Positions 1 through 7,049 of a stretch of DNA of 18,380 bases are shown one piece after another. The stretch is taken from the NCBI GenBank assembly GCA_023386955.1, contig JAEWIS010000029.1, positions 1-18,380 of the forward strand, given 5' to 3'. The translations under genes and the position numbers were made by a program. The number at the start of each line of letters is the position of its first letter. The stretch's first letter is position 1. The stretch is from Bacillota bacterium. Lineage in GTDB: Bacteria; Bacillota; Bacilli; Paenibacillales; NBRC-103111. The notes beneath the pieces are model-generated. The model was not told the DNA's origin. It was given only the letters and a program-made list of their open reading frames with translations, and searched no databases.

Positions 1-89
1 ACTACAACCGCAAACGAATGCATAGTGCATTGGGGTACATGTCGCCCGTACAATTTGCTAGGCAATTTAACGGAAAAACGTCGGCATGA
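1..89 (+). CDS. IS3-family transposase OrfB, C-terminal end only (runs off left edge)
   Basis: Reading from base 3, the sequence translates to YNRKRMHSALGYMSPVQFAR followed by eight residues and a TGA at 87-89. The pattern YN-x2-R-x-HSALGY-x-SP-x2-F is the hallmark C-terminus of the DDE integrase domain (rve type) of IS3-family OrfB transposases. Only 28 codons are inside the window, so the catalytic D,D,E residues cannot be checked and it is unknown whether the element is intact. It is followed within two bases by the probable right terminal repeat of the element. The motif match is strong although the piece is short. Confidence 0.82.
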   Translation, partial: YNRKRMHSALGYMSPVQFARQFNGKTSA

Positions 90-115
90 CTGTCCACTTT
101 CTTGACATAGGTCCA
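1..115 (+). mobile_element. Right end of an IS3-family insertion sequence
   Basis: The transposase stop at 87-89 is followed by a probable terminal inverted repeat at 91-115. Read inward from the outer end, this repeat starts TGGACCTATGTCAAG, giving the usual ...CA-3' outer end of IS3-family elements. The outer border at 115 is an inference from the end dinucleotide and the distance to the stop. The left end and any target duplication lie outside the window. The sequence just beyond the border carries the right arm TCCGCTAA (121-128) of a palindromic intergenic repeat. Confidence 0.6.
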
Positions 116-120
116 CACGA

Positions 121-240
121 TCCGCTAATGGGGGTAAAAGCAGCTTTTTGAGCACCCAATCGGGCAAATAGCGTCTCCTGAGTCCGCGAAATTTTAAAAT
201 AGAGCAATTTACTCGAAATAGCGCATCCTCAGTCCGTTAG
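121..240. repeat. Intergenic TAGCG...TCCGYTA repeat units (half unit plus two units)
   Basis: A lone right arm, TCCGCTAATGG, lies at 121-131. Two similar units follow 50 bp apart: ATAGCGTCTCCTGAGTCCGC at 168-187 and ATAGCGCATCCTCAGTCCGT at 218-237. They share TAGCG at the left, TCCT-x-AG in the middle and TCCG at the right. They look like degenerate relatives of the cleaner TAGCGGAA...TTCCGCTA palindromes at the right end of the window. An ATTTTAAAAT palindrome (191-200) lies between them. Confidence 0.6.
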
Positions 241-259
241 CGCGCCTCCCTACGCGGAC

Positions 260-306
260 ACTCCTGCCTCAGCCTTCAACAAACCAAGGTTACTCCTGCC
301 TCAGCC
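260..306. repeat. Short direct repeat ACTCCTGCCTCAGCC, two copies
   Basis: The 15-mer ACTCCTGCCTCAGCC occurs exactly at 260-274 and 292-306, and each copy is followed some bases later by AGGTT and another ACTCC (third partial copy at 319). The region 241-423 between these repeats and the stop of the GH52 gene holds no gene. I see no intrinsic terminator for the operon here; the best inverted repeat is TAGTTGG/CCAACTA with a loop above 20 nt and no T-run. Confidence 0.6.
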
Positions 307-423
307 CCACCCTAGGTTACTCCTTTACACCATATAGTTGGCGCGCGCTCCCGTTACGTTCATCCACCAACTAACTATCGATTTCCCGCCACTTCCCGCC
401 GTCCGCCTCCCCCGGTTGCTCCC

Positions 424-2532
424 TCACTCCTCCAGCCAGAGGATGCTGGTAACGCCCCGCGGGTAATACTTGCTGCCCGCGATTTCGCCAGCGATGATCT
501 GGTCGCTCCAGCTCCACACGGACAGCTGTTCATGGGTGAGCCACGCGGCGTGGGCGGCGTCCGCCCTTGCGCCCTGCTCCCCCCACTCCCTGCCGAGAAT
601 CCGCCGGGCGATGAACTGGCAGAGGTAGATCTTGCTCAGCCAGGAGTTGTTGCTGGTGGAGGACAGCTTCCAGCCGCCGTCGGGGAAGAGGCAGACCCCC
701 TCCGTCAGCACCGTGGCCAGATGCGTGTCCAAGGCCCGGATGTAACCCCCGAAGCGGCCGTCAGGGTTCAACGCCTCCGTCAGCCCCATGTAATAGGGGA
801 AGATCAGCCCTTCAATAGCAGGAATAATCCGCGATTCATTGCCCTCACCCAGCACCGCCGGGATAAAGCCGTCCGCCCGCAGATGTCCGGTCAAGGTCCG
901 GGCACAGCGCTCCGCCTGGTCCCCGGCCTGCGCCGACAACCCCTCATCCCCCTCTTCACCCAACAGCTTCTCCAGCGCCAGATACGCAGCCCAGCATTTG
1001 CCCGCCAGATAAATATTGTTCCGCGCCTGTCCCAGGGAAACGTCCAGAGAGTCGTAGGTGGTAATCTCCGCCTTACCCATCACCCGGCTGCTGTCCAGCC
1101 CCATCAGCCCGTTGCGCGCAGCCGGGTCCGGATGGTCCCGGTTCAGCAGACTCACCAGACAATCCCGGAATACCTGCACATACTTCCCGAACCACTCCCG
1201 GTCCCCGGTGCGGACCACATACACCGACGCGCACAGAATCCAGTTAACCAGCTGCTCATGGGTCATGTGGGAGAAGCAGCCGCTGTGCCCGAACAGCTCA
1301 TAGGCGGAATAACCGGGACGGGACAGGGTGTTGGCTACCCCCATGTCATGGGTAAAGCTCAGGCCCCCCGGATACTCGGTGTCATCGCCGGGAAACTGGA
1401 CCCTATCCCGGTAGCTGTAACGGCTCACGAACATGTCCAGCTCATTGCGGACCGTCCACGGATTCATCCGCAGCTCATAATACAGCTGGTCCACCGTCAG
1501 GTCGAAGGTGTTCATCATCCGGTATTCGCCCTCATTCACCACCCAGAAGGGACCGTCTGCCGTATCAAGCAGCTGCGTGTTGCCGTAATAGCTGCGGATG
1601 CTGTGGGCCATCATAAACCGCTGGTCCTCCGACAAGGCCGTTTTCTCCAGCATCCGGTTGGATTCCGCTGCGAGACGGGCCACTTGGTCAAACTGCCCCA
1701 GCGCATACATCCCCACCTCCTCGATGCTCCGGAAGAACCGGGTATAGTAATAGGAAGCGTCCAGCCCGGCCGTCACCGTCCCCCCATGATAAAAGCACAC
1801 CGCAAAGCGGTACGTCCGCCTTTCCCCTGCCGGCACCTCCGCCACCAACGCGCCCACCGGGCCAAGGCCGAAGCCCCAGTTTTCCCGGTGCGGGGCGGAC
1901 AGAATGCTCTCCATGCTGAAATGCAGCGCAGCCTGCACCTCCGGGTTATCCGACACGATAGCGGTGGTCCTCCCCTGCCCGACGCCGGCTAGCCCCGGAC
2001 AGACATCCTCCAGCCGCCGCATGGAGGTGTAGGGATCGCTGCCCTGATAGCCGAAGAACGCCCGGCGGGCCGTGCTTCCCCGGGTATTGTCCACCGTCAG
2101 CTCCGCCAGCACGGCGGGCATAATCACCCGCTTTAGCTCCTCCTCGGAGCCCTCCCCAGGCTCCGGGACCGGCTCGGCTTGCGTATACACCGTAAACGTC
2201 AAATCCCCCGCCCGCCACGTATCCGTGGACAGCCGGAAGTCCCGCTCCACCGCCTCCTTGGCAAAGGAAAACAGCAATTGCGGCTTCTGCGGCCGCTTCT
2301 GGGCCTGCTCCACATCATAACGCTTGCTGTCATCCTCCCGCGGCTTGAAGAAGGGCAGCACATCATAGAGGCCCGGCTTCTCCGCCGATTCCAGCCCGAT
2401 AAACACATTTTGCAGAGGAGAACGGCCCAGCTCCTGCTCCAAGCCCCCGCCGTTCCCGGGAAAACCCAGGGTGAAGCTGGCGAAGGCGCCAACCGGGGAA
2501 TGGTGGGCATTAAAAAACATATTGTCAGGCAT
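424..2532 (-). CDS. xynB: GH52 beta-xylosidase
   Basis: Cytoplasmic retaining beta-D-xylosidase that releases xylose from the non-reducing end of xylo-oligosaccharides. The 702-residue product starts MPDNMFFNAHHSPVGAFASF, the strongly conserved N-terminus of glycoside hydrolase family 52, and matches the family's usual length of about 705. By alignment from memory with the Geobacillus stearothermophilus enzyme (nucleophile Glu335, acid/base Asp495), the counterparts are Glu334 in WVVNEGEYRMM and Asp494 in TTYDSLDVSLG; both are present. There is no signal peptide. I chose the ATG at 2532, preceded by GGGGAGGGGGAATAAGG, because family homology begins there; a longer frame to 2607 would lie inside the upstream gene. 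The gene overlaps the GH43 stop by 8 bp (ATGCCTGA), so translation is probably coupled. It is the last gene of the xylo-oligosaccharide operon. Confidence 0.96.
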   Translation of the reverse strand: MPDNMFFNAHHSPVGAFASFTLGFPGNGGGLEQELGRSPLQNVFIGLESAEKPGLYDVLPFFKPREDDSKRYDVEQAQKRPQKPQLLFSFAKEAVERDFRLSTDTWRAGDLTFTVYTQAEPVPEPGEGSEEELKRVIMPAVLAELTVDNTRGSTARRAFFGYQGSDPYTSMRRLEDVCPGLAGVGQGRTTAIVSDNPEVQAALHFSMESILSAPHRENWGFGLGPVGALVAEVPAGERRTYRFAVCFYHGGTVTAGLDASYYYTRFFRSIEEVGMYALGQFDQVARLAAESNRMLEKTALSEDQRFMMAHSIRSYYGNTQLLDTADGPFWVVNEGEYRMMNTFDLTVDQLYYELRMNPWTVRNELDMFVSRYSYRDRVQFPGDDTEYPGGLSFTHDMGVANTLSRPGYSAYELFGHSGCFSHMTHEQLVNWILCASVYVVRTGDREWFGKYVQVFRDCLVSLLNRDHPDPAARNGLMGLDSSRVMGKAEITTYDSLDVSLGQARNNIYLAGKCWAAYLALEKLLGEEGDEGLSAQAGDQAERCARTLTGHLRADGFIPAVLGEGNESRIIPAIEGLIFPYYMGLTEALNPDGRFGGYIRALDTHLATVLTEGVCLFPDGGWKLSSTSNNSWLSKIYLCQFIARRILGREWGEQGARADAAHAAWLTHEQLSVWSWSDQIIAGEIAGSKYYPRGVTSILWLEE

Positions 2533-3433
2533 CCTTATTCCCCCTCCCCTCAAGCAGCCGCAGCCAGCCGTCCCGTTCCTCCACCTCCAGGAAAAAGGGG
2601 CGTTCATGAGGTGTTTTGTTGGGGGAATGAACCGTCAGCATCAGGCGTCCGTCCAGGGTGCGGAACAGCATACCGTGTCCGCCGTCGCTCCTGAACAGCG
2701 CCTCCTCCTCATGCTCCCAGGGACCAAGCACACTGCCGGAAGCAGAGCGGGACACACCAAGCGCGTAGGTATTGTCGATAAAGCTGGCCCACAGCATCAG
2801 CAGCGCACCATCGGCAGCACGGTGAATAAAAGGACCATCGGTCACATAATTGTCCTGCCCGGGATACCGCTCCGAGCGGAAGGGAGTGGGCCAGCCCGCC
2901 TGGGACGCCCGGAACAGCACAGCAGGCTCTCCCGCCGCAGCCTGCAGATCCTCCGTCAGCCGGACAGCACAAATTTCCCCGTCGGTGACCTGCTGCCACT
3001 CATGGCAGAATACCATCCAGGGCAAACCCCCCCCGTCCACAAACAATGTGCCGTCCAGACAGCACCAGCTCTCCGGTGTCACAGGCCCGCTGCTGTGCAG
3101 GCGGTAAGGCCCCTCCAGACTCTCCCCCGCCAGCACCGCCGTACACAGCAGGTTGTTGTCACTGCGGCGGAAGGTAGCCAGCATATAATACCTCCCCCGG
3201 TATAGATGGATCTCAGGAGCCCAAAAATTCCGCTCCGCGAAAAATCCCGGTTCAGGCCGAAAAACAGGAAACGGCCCCTCCCAGCTTTCCAGATTCTCTC
3301 CCACATACATGTCAAAGCCTGTGCCCGGCCCCCATATATTCGCATCCGTGCTGCCGAACAAATAGTAGCGGCCCTCGGCCGGAGCCGGCACCACAAACGG
3401 GTCGCGGATTTGAATCTCCTTAGTGGAAATCAA
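2525..3433 (-). CDS. GH43 family glycoside hydrolase (beta-xylosidase/arabinofuranosidase-like)
   Basis: A 302-residue single-domain five-bladed beta-propeller enzyme of family 43, without signal peptide and so cytoplasmic. Visible family features are the general-base Asp11 in IRDPFVV, the FWAPEIH block (70-76) and the pKa-tuning Asp127 in CLDGTLF. Where most GH43 enzymes have the acid Glu in an EGP motif, this one has Asp199 in VTDGPF; His253 in GGHGML is a likely metal-site histidine. It has no C-terminal beta-sandwich. The start is TTG at 3431-3433, supported by AGAGGAGG placed 8 nt upstream and by the RDP motif falling at the expected N-terminal position. In context the substrate is xylo- or arabinoxylo-oligosaccharide, but GH43 specificities vary and cannot be read from the sequence. 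Confidence 0.9.
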   Translation of the reverse strand: MISTKEIQIRDPFVVPAPAEGRYYLFGSTDANIWGPGTGFDMYVGENLESWEGPFPVFRPEPGFFAERNFWAPEIHLYRGRYYMLATFRRSDNNLLCTAVLAGESLEGPYRLHSSGPVTPESWCCLDGTLFVDGGGLPWMVFCHEWQQVTDGEICAVRLTEDLQAAAGEPAVLFRASQAGWPTPFRSERYPGQDNYVTDGPFIHRAADGALLMLWASFIDNTYALGVSRSASGSVLGPWEHEEEALFRSDGGHGMLFRTLDGRLMLTVHSPNKTPHERPFFLEVEERDGWLRLLEGRGNKDA

Positions 3434-3454
3434 CGTCGTAGCCTCCTCTATGAA

Positions 3455-5110
3455 TTATCCGTGAACCGGAAATACAATACCCGGCTTCTCCACACTTACG
3501 AAGCCCTCCTCTGTCAGCTCCAGCTGCTCATTGCCTTCCACTGCAAACGGCAGCTCGGCCGCCCCGTAGCGGACAACTCCCTCCACTTTCTGCACACTCA
3601 TTCCGATTATCCGCTTCAACCGGCCCTGCCTGTCTGTTACCGCCCTTGTACCAGTAGGAATGCTCAGCAGCGGTTCACCGTCTCTCCAGGCCGTGGCTCC
3701 CTCAGCCGTCACCGTCCATTCGTACAGCACCCCATCCACCTTCCGGCTGTAGGCCGTTTCCGAGGCAACCGCCTGCCCGTGATCCTGGGGATAGGGCAAA
3801 CAGGCGCTAAACCACAGCTCCCCGTCCGGCCGGGGCATAATTCCGTACAATCGCTCCACCGCATCCAGCAGGCAGAGTATGGAGGGGGAATAGGTTTCCG
3901 TAAATCCCGCCTCTCCGGTCCATGGGCTAAGCGTTTGGGGGAACCGGTCCATCCGGATCAGGGCGGACACAATAGGATTCAATATCCAGTTCAGCTCCAC
4001 AAACCGCCCGTGATGCTCGAAGGCATGAGGCGTCCGGATCAGGGTCAGGAAGTTGGAGGTGCCTCCCCAGCTGTTATAGCCGGAGAAGGGGTCAAAGCGG
4101 GGATCGTCCATAGCAATGGAGGTAAGGGGATATTTGGCGAAAAACTTGCGGGTGTTCAGCAGATAACGCTCCAGCATTTCATCGAAGAATTCCTTGTTCC
4201 CTACTTCACAGGCCAGAACCCGCAGCAGCACATCCGACTGAATCCGGACAAACCGGTCCTGACGGTCACGGTCATAGAAGAACCTGTCCGCCTCGTCGAA
4301 GCACCAGCGGTAAAGGGCCTCCAGCGACTCCCCGGCCTTCTTCTCCCATAAAGCCGCCTCCTGCTTCCCTCCCAGCCTAAGGGCCATCTCCGCCAGATAG
4401 AGGCGTTGGCAATACACATTGGCTGTCAGATCCGGCGCTAGAAACGGCACCAGCGGCGAACCGGGGTCCACCTGCCGGGCATCATCCTGGTGGCAGCTAT
4501 CCGGCACATGCCAGAAGCGGGGGGACAAGTCATGCCCCGTATCAAAGGTGCAGAAGGCCTCCACACAGCCGCTCCCCCGGGTATTCCGGTATGCGGCAAG
4601 CCATTCATCGTACCGTGCCATCGCCTGATACATGATCCGCAGGAAGCCATCATCCCGCCCGTTCAGCTCATCGTGATTCCATACACTGCGGGCCAGGGGC
4701 GTCACCATCTGGATCTGCCGGTACGCCGGTCCCGTCGCCGTCACCTTGTAAGGCAGCTGCCCGTCAGCCTTTTGGTAACGGGCAAACAGCAGGAAGCTTT
4801 CCCGAGCCACCGAGGGTACAAACCGGGACAGCAGCTCGCTGTTGATGGTGCCTGTGCTCTCCATCCAGCACCCGGAATACCCTCCCCCTTCAAAAAGCAC
4901 CGGCTTCTCGTCTACCATCGGTGCAATACAATCAAATAGCTTGCGGAACGCCCGGTAATACGCCTCCTCCAGAGGACCGCCAAGGGCGGCGAATTTCACC
5001 CCGGACTCCAGCCACTCCTCCAGCACCTGCCTGTCCGAGGCCTTCGCCATGGCTTCCGCCTGTTCCTCCAGGGACAGGGCACGCAGCCGCTCCAATACAG
5101 TCTCATTCAT
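3455..5110 (-). CDS. Six-hairpin (MGH1/GH63-like) glycosidase, substrate unknown
   Basis: A 551-residue cytoplasmic protein with no signal peptide. It looks like an (alpha/alpha)6 barrel of the MGH1-like/GH63 (clan GH-G) type. NTRGSGCVEAF followed by DTGHDLSPRF (190-199) resembles the E-x-G-x-D-x-SPR motif with its acid residue (Asp194 here). NSWGGTSNF (346-354) resembles the RGP(V)W segment, and FTETYSPS (403-410) resembles the E-x-Y-x-P base motif (Glu405). A beta-rich tail follows from about residue 450. I chose the ATG at 5110 with GGGAGGGAAG upstream; an in-frame TTG at 5131 has no site. It lies 39 bp after the permease gene and 21 bp before the GH43 start, whose ribosome site fills the gap. 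Family-level placement is by motif analogy; I do not recognise a characterised relative. A role in cutting decorated xylo-oligosaccharides is inferred from context only. Confidence 0.8.
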   Translation of the reverse strand: MNETVLERLRALSLEEQAEAMAKASDRQVLEEWLESGVKFAALGGPLEEAYYRAFRKLFDCIAPMVDEKPVLFEGGGYSGCWMESTGTINSELLSRFVPSVARESFLLFARYQKADGQLPYKVTATGPAYRQIQMVTPLARSVWNHDELNGRDDGFLRIMYQAMARYDEWLAAYRNTRGSGCVEAFCTFDTGHDLSPRFWHVPDSCHQDDARQVDPGSPLVPFLAPDLTANVYCQRLYLAEMALRLGGKQEAALWEKKAGESLEALYRWCFDEADRFFYDRDRQDRFVRIQSDVLLRVLACEVGNKEFFDEMLERYLLNTRKFFAKYPLTSIAMDDPRFDPFSGYNSWGGTSNFLTLIRTPHAFEHHGRFVELNWILNPIVSALIRMDRFPQTLSPWTGEAGFTETYSPSILCLLDAVERLYGIMPRPDGELWFSACLPYPQDHGQAVASETAYSRKVDGVLYEWTVTAEGATAWRDGEPLLSIPTGTRAVTDRQGRLKRIIGMSVQKVEGVVRYGAAELPFAVEGNEQLELTEEGFVSVEKPGIVFPVHG

Positions 5111-5149
5111 GTTTGTCTTCCCTCCCGTCAAACTCCCGTCCCGGATCCA

Positions 5150-6031
5150 TCATCCCTTCACACTGCCCATAACCAGACCCTTCATGAAATACTTCTGCAG
5201 GAAGGGATACAGCACCAGAACCGGGAATGCGGCCAGGAACACCTGGGCGGCCTTGAAGGTGCGGTCGGAAATTTTGGAGGCATCCAAGAGCTCATTGGTC
5301 GGCACCATACTGGGATCATTGCCGATGACAATGGTCTGCAGATAGCTTTGCAGCGGATAATTGGCAGGCGAGTTCATATAGATCAGGCCGTCGAACCAGG
5401 AATTCCAGTGCCCCACGACCATAAACAGGGTGATGGTGGCGATGGCCGGTTTGGACAAGGGGATATAGATGCTCCACAGCACCCGCCAATGTCCCGCTCC
5501 GTCGATATAGGCGGCTTCCTCAATCTCCTTGGGCAGATTGCGGAAGAAGTTCATCAAGAGAATCACATTGAATACGGAAATCGCTCCGGGCAGCACCAGA
5601 GCCCACATCGTGTCCAGCATCCCCAGCGCCTTGATGGTCATATAAGAGGGAATCAGGCCCCCGTGGAACATCATGGTCACGATGAAGAACCAGGCATACA
5701 CGGTCCGCGAGCTGAAGGAGCGTTTTTCCTTGGCCAGCGGGAATGCGGTCAGTACCGTTACGATAATGCTGATGACATAACCCAATGCCACCCGCTGGAG
5801 CGAGACGGCAGCCGCCGTCATAAACTCCGCCTTGCCTAATGCATGCTTATAAGAAGCCACGGTAAAATTCACCGGCCACAGCTTCACTTCTCCTGCTGCA
5901 GCCGCACTGCTGGAGCTCATGGAAATCGCCAGCACGTTAACAAGCGGCAGGATACACGCAATGGCCATTACAGCCAGTACCACACAGTTGATGATAAGAA
6001 AGGCCCGTCTACCGACTGTCAGCTTATGCAC
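5150..6031 (-). CDS. Carbohydrate ABC transporter permease, LplC/YtcP type
   Basis: A 293-residue inner-membrane permease with six predicted hydrophobic segments, the first at about residues 10-32. The ATPase-contact EAA loop is EEAAYIDGAGHWRVLWSIYI with the IPLSKP extension. The ending FLQKYFMKGLVMGSVKG is the typical C-terminus of LplC/YtcP-type oligosaccharide permeases. The start is GTG at 6029-6031, preceded by GGGAGGGGGAGCAAAC, and lies 15 bp after the stop of the partner permease. It should form the translocation channel with the upstream LplB-type subunit; by position it corresponds to XynG of the Geobacillus xylo-oligosaccharide transporter. No ATPase gene follows. Confidence 0.95.
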   Translation of the reverse strand: MHKLTVGRRAFLIINCVVLAVMAIACILPLVNVLAISMSSSSAAAAGEVKLWPVNFTVASYKHALGKAEFMTAAAVSLQRVALGYVISIIVTVLTAFPLAKEKRSFSSRTVYAWFFIVTMMFHGGLIPSYMTIKALGMLDTMWALVLPGAISVFNVILLMNFFRNLPKEIEEAAYIDGAGHWRVLWSIYIPLSKPAIATITLFMVVGHWNSWFDGLIYMNSPANYPLQSYLQTIVIGNDPSMVPTNELLDASKISDRTFKAAQVFLAAFPVLVLYPFLQKYFMKGLVMGSVKG

Positions 6032-6046
6032 GTTTGCTCCCCCTCC

Positions 6047-6955
6047 CTAGAAAATCCGGTAGCCGGCATATTTGCCCGCCAGGAAATTGGATAAGGTAAT
6101 CAGCCCTAAGGCAATCACCGATTTGAACAGTCCCACCGCCGTGGCTACCCCGTACTGGGCATCAATTAAGCCGATCCGGTACACCATGGTATCCAGGATG
6201 TCGCCGGTGCTGTATACCATCGGACTGTACAGGTTGAACACCTGGTCGAAGCCGGCGTTCAAGACATTGCCCAGGCTCAGCACAGCCATCAGGGTCACAA
6301 TCGGCATAATGCCGGGCAGGGTAACGTGCAGGGTCTGCTTCCAACGGTTGGCCCCGTCCACAATGGCAGCTTCATACAGGTGGAGGTCGATAGCCGTCAG
6401 CGCCGCCAGATAGACGATCGTGCTGTAGCCGAATTCCTTCCACGTATTGGAGAGGACCAGTGTGAAGGGGAACCATTTTTCATTGCCCAGGAAGAAAATC
6501 GGATCAATACCGAAGAAGCCCAAGGCCTGGTTGACGATGCCGTTGGAAGGCGACAATATATCGATCAGGATGCCCCCGAGAATAACCCATGACAGGAAGT
6601 ACGGGAAATAAATAATGGTTTGGATGGTCCGTTTGAAGGAGTTGCTGATCACCTCGTTCAGCAGCAAAGCCACAACAATGGGCACAATAAGCCCTGCAAT
6701 AATTTTCATTACGGCGATAAAAATGGTATTCCACAGCACACTTGTAAAGTTGGGAAGGTTAAACAGATAATGAAAGTTATCCAGCCCGATCCATTTGGAG
6801 TTGAAAATGCCCCTGGACGGAACGAATTTCTGGAAGGCGATGACGATGCCTCCGATAGGGATATAGTGAAACAGTATCGACAGGATAACACCTGGCAGCA
6901 GCATGATATGCAGCGGGATTTCCTGCAGCTTTTTTCTTCGGGTATTGCTTGCCAT
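6047..6955 (-). CDS. ABC transporter permease, LplB type
   Basis: A 302-residue membrane permease with six hydrophobic segments, beginning with LHIMLLPGVILSILFHYIPI. It contains the F-x-KFVPSRGIFNSKWIGLDNF stretch usual for LplB-type subunits and the EAA loop LYEAAIVDGANRWKQTLHV. The ATG at 6955 has GGAGGGAG just upstream. It pairs with the LplC-type subunit encoded 15 bp downstream and receives sugar from the lipoprotein encoded upstream; by position it is the XynF counterpart. The 94-bp gap to the binding-protein gene holds a strong hairpin that may set relative expression. Confidence 0.95.
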   Translation of the reverse strand: MASNTRRKKLQEIPLHIMLLPGVILSILFHYIPIGGIVIAFQKFVPSRGIFNSKWIGLDNFHYLFNLPNFTSVLWNTIFIAVMKIIAGLIVPIVVALLLNEVISNSFKRTIQTIIYFPYFLSWVILGGILIDILSPSNGIVNQALGFFGIDPIFFLGNEKWFPFTLVLSNTWKEFGYSTIVYLAALTAIDLHLYEAAIVDGANRWKQTLHVTLPGIMPIVTLMAVLSLGNVLNAGFDQVFNLYSPMVYSTGDILDTMVYRIGLIDAQYGVATAVGLFKSVIALGLITLSNFLAGKYAGYRIF

Positions 6956-6996
6956 ATGGCTCCCTCCATCCGTAATTGCCGTCTCTTGAACAGACA

Positions 6997-7021
6997 GAGG
7001 GGAACCGGAACTGTTCCCCTC
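6997..7021 (-). promoter_or_regulatory. Hairpin between binding-protein and permease genes
   Basis: A perfect 9-bp inverted repeat, GAGGGGAAC (6997-7005) and GTTCCCCTC (7013-7021), with a 7-nt loop, begins about 28 bp after the binding-protein stop. The transcript downstream of it has no U-run, so it does not look like an intrinsic terminator. Stem-loops at this position in sugar-binding-protein operons often protect the upstream mRNA or partly stop transcription, favouring binding protein over permease. That role is inferred. Confidence 0.6.
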
Positions 7022-7049
7022 CGCAACCGTTATTCGTTACCGGCAAGCT

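Noticed and set aside
329..383. Terminator for the xylosidase operon from TAGTTGG/CCAACTA
   Set aside because: The loop is longer than 20 nt and there is no T-run on the minus strand.
532..1992. 486-codon open frame on the plus strand opposite the GH52 gene
   Set aside because: It is antisense to a strongly conserved enzyme, its translation is rich in Arg/His/Pro/Gln with no recognisable domain, and GC-rich codon bias explains its openness. The same holds for 3206-4351, 8847-9770, 10771-11691 and 12289-13212.
2533..2607. N-terminal extension of the GH52 protein
   Set aside because: The 25 extra residues are Trp/Arg/Gly-rich and unlike the family. The ATG at 2532 has a strong ribosome site and starts exactly at family homology.
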